From NCBI GenBank assembly GCA_021442155.1, contig CM038217.1, positions 150,605,834-150,669,833 on the forward strand: a stretch of DNA of 64,000 nucleotides, in the 5' to 3' direction. This document shows positions 12,701 to 23,889 of the stretch, piece by piece. The notes under the pieces are model-generated. The model did not search any database and was not told the origin of the DNA. It saw only the letters and a list, made by a program, of their open reading frames with translations. Source of the DNA: Cymbidium sinense. Lineage: Eukaryota; Streptophyta; Magnoliopsida; Asparagales; Orchidaceae. The position numbers were made by a program, and so were the translations under genes. How positions within the stretch are numbered: position 1 is the first letter of the stretch; every line of letters begins with the position of its first letter.

Positions 12701-14525
12701 TTTAGATTTGATTTTAGTTCATTTAGGTTCATTTGGGTCAAATGGGTCAAGTTGACCAATTTGACCCATTTGACCCATGTGGGTTAGGTCATGGGTTGGT
12801 TTAGGCTTGGTTGATCATTTGGAATGTATTGTAAGCTTTGGTTTCAATCAATTTTGATTTGGTTTGATTTTAAGTTGATTTGACCTTTTGGGTCAAGTTG
12901 GGTTCATGGTCAATTTGGGCTAGGTTGGGTCTAATTTGTTCATTTGAAGATTTGGTCAAGTTCAACAATCAATTTGGAATGAATTTGACCCATTGGTTAC
13001 AATCAATTTAGCTTAGATCAAGATTTGACCCATTTTGACTTTTTTTAGTATAATTTGGGCCAACTTGGGCTAGGAGGGCCAATTGGGTTTGGACTAGCTC
13101 AAATGAAGGCTTGGTCATGTTTAATAATTGATTATAGATTGGTTCAAATCAATGGTTTCAATCAATTTGGCTCATAGTGAATTTGGCTTATTTAGGTCTC
13201 ATTTGGGCTAAGTGTTGACTTGGTCAAAAGCTAGATTTGACTTGGTTTGACCCAATTTGAGTGATTGATCATTATAGGATGATTGTTGACCACAATGTGA
13301 GGCTTGGGTGGCCTTAGTTCAAGCAAATTCGGGTTAGATTAGAACTTGGTTTTAAAAAAAGGGGGTCTTTAGGTTACTTTGGGTCAAGTCAACCAAAAAT
13401 GGTGTATTAGTTTGATCATGGCTTGATTCAAGTTTGGTTGAACTCACATATGGACTTATGAAGGAAATATAAATCCAATTGCAAGTGGTTTGGAGTCAAA
13501 TGGGTTTTGGTTCATTTGACAATTTCAAGTCAAAAGGATAAACATGGATTTGACTTGGGTTAGTTTGATTTTGGCTTGGTGATTGTAGTTTAAGTTTATA
13601 TTTGGGCATGTGATTGAAGAAGTGATTGTTTGAAGAGAAAATCTAAGGGTTTGGATTGATTTGAGAATGAGTTGGCTAAATCCAAGAAATTGGCTTAAAG
13701 GATATAAATTAGGTTTGGATTTGAGTTTTGAATTTATATTGATTTGATTTTAGCCATTTGAATTTATATTTCATTTATATTTGTGAAGATAAATGAGAAT
13801 ATAAATGATTTAAGAGAGGATCATGTGAATTAGGAGTGATTTGATTGTGAATTTGGCTAAGGTAGGTTAAAAAGTTTGAAAAAAAGGTTTTGATTAATAT
13901 TCATTTAATTTGGATGATTTGGATGCCAATTTCATTTATAGTTGTGAATATAAATGATGGAATAAGTGATTTATAAAGAAATCACTTGGCTTTGGGTTGA
14001 TTTGAAGGGTTTGATTTAGCTTATGAATGTGATTCATAAGGCATAGGAAGGTTTTGGATTTGGAATTGATCATGGGTTTCAATCATCTAGAATTGGAGTT
14101 GGATTTGGAATTGATTTTGGATTTTAATCATTTGGGATTAGAGTTGGATTTGGAATTGATTTTGGATTTGAATCATTTGGAATTGGAATTGAATTTGGAG
14201 TTGATTTTGGATTTGAGGAACTCAATTAGGTTGGGATTGATTTGAGATTCGATAAAATAAATTGATTTGGAATTGATTTGAGATATGATTTGGATTAGTT
14301 TGAAGGAGTGTACATGGGCTAGATTTGAGCTATAGGGTAAGTGGTTGCCTTAAATCCCTAATGCATAGCCTAATCCTATGATAAACCCTTTTAAGTCTCT
14401 AGGCTTATGTTAGGTGTTCGCCTAATTACTAGAAGTGTCTCAAGACTAAGGAACTCTTAGTATCTAGAGGAGTCCTATGTCTAAGATGGAGAAGTTGAGA
14501 GCTCACTCCAAAAGTGAGATCAACA
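6715..14525 (-). mobile_element. Giant-LTR element copy A: 5' LTR (7.8 kb)
   Basis: On the minus strand it begins at 14525 with TGTTGATCTCAC and ends at 6715 with CACCATA (family end CACCACA), next to the primer site. Length is 7,811 bp. The whole length is collinear with the plus-strand copies at 14,827-22,505 and 28,289-35,459. Shared landmarks in LTR order are a field rich in TTGACC words, a GGGGGAG/CTCCCCC hairpin (12,092-12,113), a GC-richer pocket with TTAAATAAC (about 11,240-11,520), then AT-rich sequence and a conserved terminal block with TCTCGAGATAG. The five bases after it, GTATA (14526-14530), should be the target duplication; the partner lies beyond the window. No frame is conserved between copies, so ORFs such as 9616-9897 are not genes. 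Confidence 0.85.
14046..14230 (-). repeat. 54-bp minisatellite inside LTR A
   Basis: About three to four imperfect units of roughly 54 bp (plus-strand core GATTTGGAATTGATTTTGG) lie in tandem. The left LTR of the same element has only about two units near 1884-1975, so copy number changed after insertion. The periodic ORF at 14054-14245 simply reads through this repeat. Confidence 0.7.
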
Positions 14526-14826
14526 GTATATCTTCAGCCCTATGCTTGCTGCTTTGATGGACTTTTTGAAGGATGCATATAGATGACCTAGACTTTGGCT
14601 ATATTAGGTCAATGTTGAATTATCAGTCTAGCAATGTGTACTTTAATAGACTAATAACCATATAATTCTTTTACTTCGGCCATCAACTTTGTATGAACTA
14701 TGGAATTTCTTCCTCGGTCATGTGGTTTCTTCTTTGATGGACTTGATGAGGAAATTGGCTTTAATCTGTGCTTTGTGGTTAATCAAATCATTTGAGAATA
14801 AATTAAAATATCACCTTGCAGGTAAT
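14526..14826 (-). mobile_element. Fragment of the host gypsy element between copies A and B
   Basis: A 301-bp island between the start of LTR A (14525) and the start of LTR B (14827). It starts with the expected duplication of copy A (GTATA, 14526-14530) and ends with the duplication of copy B (GTAAT, 14822-14826). The same GTAAT follows copy B at 22,506-22,510, so this island continues at 22,511 in the pre-insertion molecule. It is non-coding and belongs to the 3' region of the host element. Confidence 0.65.
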
Positions 14827-17800
14827 TGTTGACCTCATTTTTAGAATGAGCTCTCAACATTTCCATCTTAAACATGGGACTCCTCTTAGACACTAAGAGT
14901 TTCCTTAGTCTTAAGACACTTATAGTGATTAGGTGAACACTCAACCTAACCCTAGAGACTTAGAAGAGTTAGCCATAGGAATAGGTCATGCCTTAGGAGT
15001 GTTAGGAAAGTTTTCCTACCCTATAGCTTGAACCAAATCATCACTTTCTTCCTTCAAGTCAAACTTTCAAAACTCAACCAAATTCAAATCAACTTCAAAC
15101 TCAAATCAATTCAACTTAATTGATTTTCACAAATCTAAATCAAATTCTAATCAATTCCAACTTAATTGATTTTCTCAAACCTTAAATTAATTTTAATGAA
15201 TTTTCTCAAATCATGAATCAATTCCAAATGATTGAAACCTATATTCCAAATTCAAAAATCCTTTCTAACTATTTGATTTCATTTCATGGACTTAGCTCAA
15301 ATTCAAATCACCTCAAATTCAAGAGATTTTCTCATAACCATTGTATTCTCATTTATATTCATATATATAAATTCAAATACCCAAAATCAATTTAAAACTC
15401 AAATCCAAATTCAACCAAAATTCACCTAAGCCTTTCAAGTCATATTCTTGAACTTAGCCAAATCAAACTTAAATCAAGACATGCCCTTGATTTTCCTTCA
15501 TGATTCAATCAATCCTTCAATCATGAAACCAAATATAAACACAAACTACAATTATCAAAGCAAAACCAAATTCAAAACCCAAAACCAAATCTAATCCAAA
15601 TTCAACCTAAGTCTTTCAAGTCAAATTCTTGAACTTGCTCAAATCAAACTCAAATCAAGCCAAACCCTTGATTTTCCTTCATGATTCAATCAATCCTTCA
15701 ATCATGAAATGGAATATAAACATAAACTTAAATCATCAATTCAAAACTAAATTCAAAAAATCAAACCCAAATCAAACTCTTGTTCACCCTTTGAACTTGA
15801 AATTGTCAAATGTATCAAAACCTATTTGACTTCAAACTACTTGCAAATGAATTTATATTTCAATCATAAGTCCATATGTGAGTTCAATCAAACTTGATTC
15901 AGGCCTTGATCAAGTCAATTGACCCACTTAGGCTCACTTGACCTAAAGTATCCTTTTGAGCCAAATTCTAATTCAATCCAAATTGGATTGAACTAAGCCC
16001 ACCTAAGCCTCACATTATGAGCAACAATCATCATGAGAGGATCAATCACTCAAATTGGGTCAAACCAAGTCAAACCTAAGGGTTGACCAAGTCAACACTT
16101 AGCCAAAATAAAAGCTAAACTAGCCAAAATTCACCATAGGCCAAATTGATTAAAACCATTGATCAAAACCAATTCATGATCAATGTTTGAACTTGACCAA
16201 GTCATCATTTGAGCCTAACCTAGCTAATTGGCCACTTGACCAAGTTGACCCAACTTGACCTAAAAATTCAAAATATGTCAAATCTTGATCTAAGCCAAAT
16301 TGATTGAAACCAATGGGTCAAGTTCATTCTAAATCATCTGTTGAACTTGACCAAAGCCTCAGTTGGCCAACTAGACCCAACCTAGCCCAATTGACCATGA
16401 ACCCAACTTGACCTAAAAGGTTAAATCAAGCCAAAATGAAATTAAACCAAACTTGATTGAAACCAAAGATACCAAAATATTTCAAATGACCAACTAAACC
16501 TAAACCAACCAATGACCTAACCCAATTGGGTCAAATGGGTCAAATTGGTCAACTTGACTCATTTGACCAAAATAAAATCAAATGAACCAAAATTAAATAT
16601 AAATAAAATTGAACCAAACTAATGATGCTAAAATATTTCAAATGGTCATATGAACTTAACCCAACCCTTGGTTTGACCCAATTTGACCCATTTTGACCTA
16701 AATGGGTCATCATGAGCCAAATGATATCAAATCAACTCCAAATTCTTTGAAATTTGGACCAACCCAATTTCAAACTATTATAAATCTGCCTAAAGTGAAA
16801 TCAAAGACAAATGACCATTTTACCCCTAGGTCAAAGGGTAACCCATGGCCAATTCCACTTGGAATTTGGTCATTTCCTTTTCATGGCCAATCGACACCCT
16901 CTTATTGGACCAAGTGGACACTAATGAATGTGGTGCACATGACCCAATGGATTTTGGTCAGCCAAACCCAATCCAAGGCCAAAACTGACCACCCAATAAG
17001 AATTACTCCAAATGAGATCAGTCCTCCACTAAAATGAGCACATGGAAACTTCACCACTCCATTCCTCTGGCCAAATCGAATCACATGCCACTGAAAATGG
17101 CCTATCCAACTCACTCCATGGGATCAATTTGATCAAAATGGCATATGCAAGCTTAGTGTATGATCCTTCTAGGGGGAGATATACTCCCCCTAATTTCATT
17201 TGAACTTCATTCACACACACTCGATTGAGCTTAGGGAACTCAGAGCAAGCTTCTCCAAGTTCCTTCATACTTGTTCAACCTACTTTGAATTCTCCATTTT
17301 AGATTTCCTCAAGCCAAAAATAGGGTAGCTCATTGAAAATTCTAACTCATCCATCACTCAACCAAAAGCTATTTGCTCTTGCAAGCACCCTCAGAGGACC
17401 CAATCTAGTTGATCCAAAGCTACTTCCAAGCTTCCAAGGCACGGGAGGAGGGAACTAGACCAAAGCCGTTGCCTAGGAGGAGACTTTGGCTAATTGGAGG
17501 ATCTACTCAACCTCAATCCCTCAAGCCTTCAACAGGGCTTCATCTCCACTATACAAAGCTACCTCGATGGTTGGGAGCACCGGTAATAGCCTCTGATGAG
17601 GTATGCCTCAAAATTGAGCTTAGGTGTAGGATTCCTTAGTCCTTTGTGAAGAAAGTTTCATCCCATTGCAATTCAACTGTTGGATGTCTTTGTTCTTGCT
17701 CTTAGATGGTGTGTGATCAATCTTAGCTCAATCTGAGCTCAATCGAGCTCAGATCAAGCTGAAAGGATGGACGATCGCCGTCTCCCATAGGCGAGCATAG

Positions 17801-20800
17801 GGACGAATCATGGACCATCCATCCCACATGTTTTGATGGACGGTCTTGATTAAAACACGTGAGATCAGCTATTTAATCCCTTTGATACCGCAGCTTGATC
17901 TTGACCGTCCGATCTTTGAACAAACGGTTCAAGGGAAGCACGTAGCGCCGCCGGCTGACTATGTAGTCGATGTGATAACTTAAATAACAAATCCCATCGC
18001 ACCATGTGGAAAGCGCACACCGCATCAGCAGTCCACGTGGCGCCGACGGGATTAGTTATATAATTAGGGATTTAATGATCTAATAGTCATAGAAACTTCA
18101 AAATTTTTTTAACTAAATGTAAAAAACTCAGAAAAATACAAACTCAAATGTATTTTGAAGATATTTCAAACGGGAATAGTATAAAATTAAATTTAATTGA
18201 TTTTCAATAGTAAATTTCATGCAATTTAGGTTTCATTAAAAATGTAATTATGTTAATTACTCCCTAATTATTACATTGATTAATTCTAAACTTCTCAGGT
18301 ATATTTAGTGGGATGTTTTCTACCTCCTAATTTTCTTGGAATTTATTAATAGTCTAATTATGGTAATTACTTGATTCACTCTTAATTACTCTCTTAATTA
18401 ATCAAATGATTAATTAACCTATTAAATAGTGATAAATTCATTAATTAAGTTTGCTAATTACTATAGAACAGTGAATGGACTTAGTGGTTGAGATTAGGAG
18501 CTCTTTTCCAAATCTTTCCCCTAAGTTTATTTCATTTGGATAAAAATCTAATTAAGGTGCAAATTAATTAAATAGTTTAATCACTTTATTAAATGGATTA
18601 ATTAATCAAAATTTTAAAATCAAATCAATTCCTTTTAGGTAGATACTTATGTATTGAATAACTATGTAGTTTAAGGAAATCATATCCAACTCATGTGTGT
18701 GGGAAGGGTTATGAAAGTACTTAAATTAAGCCCTTTAGCTTAATTAATCATTAATTAAGCCAAATGCATTAGGCCCTTTTCTTTCTTTGGTGCATTGCTG
18801 ATTTAAATTCATTGTGATTTTATGTCATACATTGGCTCATAATTATTTGATTAAATATTTTAAAGTGGTGTTGGTAAAGGGATAATTAATGGAATTAATG
18901 TACATCTTAACCTAAACAAAATATAAAATCAATCTAATAGTTCTAAAAATTAAACTAAAATAATATACACATGTGGGAGATGGGTTAGGACCAGCAAACC
19001 TTCTCACATTTTCTAAATTCAAATCAAACTCAAAACCAAGCTAAAAATTTCTTTAAATAACTTTAATTCACTTTAAATAATCTTATTCCAGAGGATTGTC
19101 TTTAGGAATTAATTATGGTGAATGAATTTACATGCTTTCATCACTTTATTTCTTTCATAGCATGCTAAATATGTATGTCATATAAAAATTATGCATTCAT
19201 GTCCTTTTGAAAATTAAATTAAAATGAAATATTTCCTTTATGTCAAATTGCATGTTTTTGGCTAAAGTAAGAATATGATTGGCCATTATCACTACTAAAT
19301 CCAAAATTATTTTCTAAACTTATAAATCAAACATTATAAATGAAAGGTATGCTACTTATAATTATTTACGAGCTTGCATGTGAGTAAAATATAAGATGTG
19401 CATTATGTGACTTTCCTTCTCTCTCTCTTTAATAGTTTTGAATATGATTTGTAAAGTGTATAGTTCATTTGAAAAGAATACAACACTTGCTTAAAATCCA
19501 TTCCTATTTATTCCTATGTTATCATTCAAGAAGGATCTTCACATTTACACATGTAAATTAAACAACCAACAAATCAAACAAACATAAACATTTTGCATGA
19601 CTCTTTTTCTATTAATTTCTTTTTGTACATGCATATGTATTTAAGAAAAGTGGTATATTAGTCTGGACATCCCATTGCAAGGCTTTAAGTAGCCTCAAGT
19701 AGGTCTTATACCTTACACCTGTGGTATAGAAAATAATGGCGCCATACTCACTTATGTCTTTCATACATGTAAATGTGCATTTGAATAATGGATAAAAAAA
19801 TCTCTCTTTTCTACTTAAAAAAAACATGCACACAAGAAACATTCCAAATTTTTCTTAAATAAAATCTCTTAGCATTCATCATTAAGGTGTGCTAATATTT
19901 CCATCTACATGTATAGATATGCTTAGGATTCATCCATATGTATGTTACACATGTTGGAAAGAAATAAAGTATTGTGTGTTTTATGATAGTAATTCACTTT
20001 ACTTAATCTTAAGATGTCTTTCTTTTTGAATAAGTTTGTTTAGGGAAGATCTAAACTTAGGATTAATTAAAACACATAATAAAACATTCACTAAACAAAA
20101 ATCAATAATGAATCTACCTTAAAAATTACTTAAGGTAGGGAGGAAAGAGAAATTTTCTTCTCTTTTCCTCTCTTTACAACACTTAGTAATTAATTATAGG
20201 TTCATTCAAATCAAAATAAATCATCAAATAAATTTAATTAAATCACTTAAATGAAATCACCCTCTAAGTTGAACTCTTTGACACTTAGAAAACTCTAACC
20301 TTAAAGCCTAGTTAGGACATACCACATAAAACTTAAATGGCACACATTAGGCTAAGTCCCCACTTCTAGTCCTATGTTAGGGCGGTGCATGGTTTGATGT
20401 TTGCCTTTATTTTGTGATGTGTTATTTTAGTCCGGATGTCAGGGTGTATGTGCGTAGACTAAATGATAGGGCAATATTAGTCTAACCATTATCTTCTGTA
20501 GGAGATTATGCTTAAGGGACGTTGTAATAAAAATATAAATGATTTTTGATGTGCAGGTTGCTTATATCCCTAAGCATAATCCAAAATAGGCTAGGTGGAC
20601 TTGATTACCCATGTGTGGGTGCTAAGTCCTATTTATTCATATACATGCTTGGGATTGTGTGGTTTATTTAGCTAATCTCTATTTTACAGGTTATAGTTAG
20701 ATTTACTTTTTTTTCATTTTCATATAATTTTGCAATTAAGATTTGGAATGATTGTTATGGGGGATTAGGATGAACATTGGCCATAAGACTATGTCTTATG

Positions 20801-22505
20801 TACCATGTGAAGCCTTTGGAGCAACCACATTCCAACCAACCAAAAGAAGAAAGACGAAACAAGAAAGAAGATGAAGAAATGAAGAATGAAGACCCCCATA
20901 ACATGAATTCCTTCTTGATTGTAATTAATTCATTTATAATCTGGGTTGTATAAGGGTAGAGCTCGACTACCCAATTTATTTTTGAGTTTTTGCGGTGGAG
21001 CCTGACCACAAATGGCCTCTTATTCTTTTGTGCTAACTATAAATTTTTTGATGTTTGTTTAGCTTGTGCATTAAGATGACATGTTTTCCTAATTTCTTCC
21101 TTGCTTTGATGAATGGCTTGATGACGATTGGGCTCTTAAGAAAAATAAATTTTTATCCAACTAATCAATTCAAATTAAAAATAAATAACTCATAACCTCA
21201 CCTAAAGCCTAGGTTATAAACAAGATAAAAGATTTAGCAACCCCCTAGTTGGATGTTGTATATTTTCACATCATGCATAAAAAGCATCTTATTTCACTCT
21301 TTTTATTGAGGGCTTCCACCTTTGCTAGAGAACTTGGCTTAACCTTTGAGAGCCATGATGAAAACACATCTCTTTCTTACTTATTTTGGCTCATAATCCA
21401 ATTTCTCATGCATTAGGCATATGAATCCTAAAGCCTGTGTCAAATTGATTGTCCAAAATAAAAAAAAATATAACAAAATTTACATTAGATTTAAGTCTTT
21501 AATCATGCCCTACATGATCTAGTCTCTTAGGGAGTGTGTTTAAGGACTTAGTCTCTTTCTAAATAAATAATAACCTAGCTATCTTGCAAAAGCACATGAC
21601 TTGCCTACATGTATTTAAAATCATAGGAGGAGTTAATTGGTGGCCACCACCAGGCGGTTGTAAGTCTAACAGTTGGGTGGTTTATCCTCTCTTATGGAGG
21701 TAAACCAAATACCTATTTTTTGTCTTAGATTTAGGTCATGCTTTTGTCCCTCACCAAAGCTCTCTAGATTTAGGTTCAGAGGTTGCTACTTCCCTTTATG
21801 AGCTATAAGCATAAAAGATCACCTATTAGGAATTTTGGTGATCTTGTGTCATGGAATTGTAAGTCCTAGATTTCTAATAAAAATTTAACTCAAATAAATA
21901 ATTCTCCTCAATTTCAAAAATATAAAGCCCAACCATAGAATAGTTTGGGATGCTTACTAGGCTTCCTAGTATCATAAGCATCCCCTACTTATCTTCCTTT
22001 GGTTTTGATAATAACGCCCTTCTCTTGATCAATCCCACTTGATCTTCTAAAAATAAATCAATTGATTGATAGTCCTATCTTTAAAATCTTTGGAGACAAT
22101 GATCATTTATCTTAATCGAGAGTATTCTTAAGGAATCTCATTCCTTAGGATGTAATTAACTATGGGGACTTGCCTCCATGGGAAACTTAACAAACCCAGT
22201 TTAAAATAAACTTTACTTTACATTTTCATGTAAAGTAGGGGAAGAATCTCTGGTACATCCAAAGACCCACAGTCTTTAGGAGTCCTTATTAAGGTGATTA
22301 GGTCCATTTGTAGGGTGGTGACTTCTATCTCTCGAGATAGTACATCATTCCTCAATGTTGTACCCGATCACCCTAATAAGAACATCTGTGGATCTGCATG
22401 GAGTCCAACACAAGAAGTGTTTGAGAATATTTTTGGATTCTTCATTTATTTCTTTTCACTCTCAAGGAAAGATTAAATAAAGAATTCAAAAAATAATTCA
22501 CCACA
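14827..22505 (+). mobile_element. Giant solo LTR, copy B (7.7 kb)
   Basis: Starts TGTTGACCTCAT, ends TTCACCACA, and is flanked on both sides by GTAAT (14822-14826 and 22506-22510). It is collinear with copies A (inverted) and C. Nothing internal follows its end, so it is a solo LTR left by LTR-LTR recombination. It contains a TTGACC-rich field (about 15,900-16,720), a perfect 7-bp stem hairpin GGGGGAG/CTCCCCC with loop ATATA at 17,172-17,190 and a GC-richer pocket with TTAAATAAC at about 17,750-18,060. Near its 3' end it carries roughly 60 bp not present in A or C. ORFs inside it (for example 16702-17037) are not conserved in the other copies. Confidence 0.88.
17750..18060 (+). promoter_or_regulatory. 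Conserved GC-richer pocket with TATA-like site in LTR B
   Basis: This pocket stands out from its AT-rich surroundings and is present in all three LTRs (A 11,240-11,520 inverted; C about 30,860-31,110). Its most constant word is ACTTAAATAAC (17,978-17,988 here, 31,038-31,048 in C, 11,297-11,307 inverted in A), preceded by GATGTGAYR and followed by a GGGATT/AATCCC-flanked GC block. Position and composition fit an LTR core promoter with the transcript start shortly downstream. This is inference from conservation; no transcript data are available. Confidence 0.35.
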
Positions 22506-22510
22506 GTAAT

Positions 22511-23889
22511 ATAAAGATTGACTTGAGGCAGCTTTTAATTGAGAATTTTCTCAGATTATCTTGGTTTATCGACTAGGTAGAAATATCTCTTAGATTCTGA
22601 TTACTTATAGTCACTAAGCTAGATCTGGTTTAAGATTGAATAGCTATCATCATTGGACTGACGAGCAAGGGCTCTTTCACTGTAGTCTTTTCTTATAGCT
22701 TGTTGAGTGAGTAAAGCATCAGCAACTCACCATATTCAGGCTTATTGAGTTTGACCTTTAGAACCTACTCGAGTCTTTGATTTAAGCTATGATGGGTTGG
22801 TGATTTGGTCATTAGATAAATGAACGAGGGCTTTTTCTCACTACGACCTTTTCTTGCAGCTTGTTGAGTGAAGAGAGTGACAACAACTCGGGCATTTGTG
22901 GGCTTGTTGAGTTCGACCTGTAGAACTTATTCATGTCTTAGACTTGAGGATGTAAAGGTTGATATTTTTCTAACATAATTGATTGAAGCTTCTAAAATTG
23001 AGAGTTCTTTTGACTTGATCTTCAGAATTTGGCAAATCTCAGAGATAAACTTTTAATATTTAGGGATGTCTTTTCATGCATAGAAATAGATTCTTTTAGA
23101 TTCATACAAGAGCCTGCAACTTTAATAAAAATAATTATAGATATATTAAGGGATCTCGATATAAAGCTTGATATCAACCTGAATATATATACAAGAAATC
23201 CCCATGTTTCACATGAGAGGATTGAAAACCTTGATCATAAAAAAGGGGCTCATGTCTAACAAGAGGATTATAGATTAGCTAAAAAATGTACCACAGTGTT
23301 TGAACTTCTTTAATATAAATAAACATAGCTCATTTTGATCATCATGTATATTTATCTGAGGATCTCAGCTTGAAGGATGATATCAACTTAGATAAATATA
23401 TAAAAGCTCCCTATCTAAAGGGGAAATTTTAAAGCACTTCGAAAGAGCTCTAAAATAATTTAAGAAAATATATAAGCATTTGAGTTGATATATTTGATCT
23501 TAAGAGAAAGTTTTAACATGTAATATTGATTTCATCTATGTATAGAAATCTAAAATGCCCCTTATGTGTAACAGGAGAATTTTCACAAATTTTTTTTTCT
23601 TGAGTATGTATATTTATTTAGGGATCTCGGCATGAAGCACGATGTCGACCTAAATAGATATACTAAAAAGATGCCCCCTGTCTTGCAGGGTATTTCTATT
23701 GTACTTCAAGAATGTATTTATCATGTATAATACTTTTTAGGTTTTAATCATTAATTTGGCGATTGGTCTTTCACCATTTAGGTCATTGAGTTAGTATGCC
23801 CCTTCTTGATATACTTTCTCAATGACAAAAGAGCTTTCCCAATTTGGCTCAAATTTGCCACTAATTTTGATTAGGAATAATTGGTCTTC
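22511..23889 (-). mobile_element. 3' non-coding region of the host gypsy element
   Basis: Non-coding sequence downstream of the integrase of the minus-strand host element. It holds two repeat families. About 22,665-22,930 is a direct duplication with a period near 150 bp (shared words include AGCTTGTTGAGTGA and TTGAGTT.GACCT). About 23,138-23,700 holds three hairpin-bearing units described separately. No 3' LTR matching 39,742-43,272 is recognisable, so it must lie beyond the window or be lost. Confidence 0.6.
23138..23700 (-). repeat. Hairpin-bearing repeat units in the host 3' region
   Basis: Three units share a core like GATCTCGGCATGAAGCACGA between two inverted arms. The arms are TAGATATATTAAGG/CCTGAATATATATA (23,138-23,151 and 23,178-23,191), TATATTTATCTGAG/CTTAGATAAATATA (23,347-23,360 and 23,387-23,400) and TATATTTATTTAGG/CCTAAATAGATATA (23,609-23,622 and 23,649-23,662). 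A second short stem follows each, clearest as CCCTG/CAGGG near 23,676-23,690. Partial copies of that second stem sit near 23,250 and 23,565. Confidence 0.75.

Noticed and set aside
14054..14245. Periodic Leu/Glu/Asp-rich ORF
   Set aside because: A 54-bp minisatellite read as codons.
16702..17268. Overlapping ORFs on both strands (111, 70 and 79 residues)
   Set aside because: They fall within LTR B in low-complexity TTGACC-rich and hairpin sequence, with no conservation in the other LTRs.
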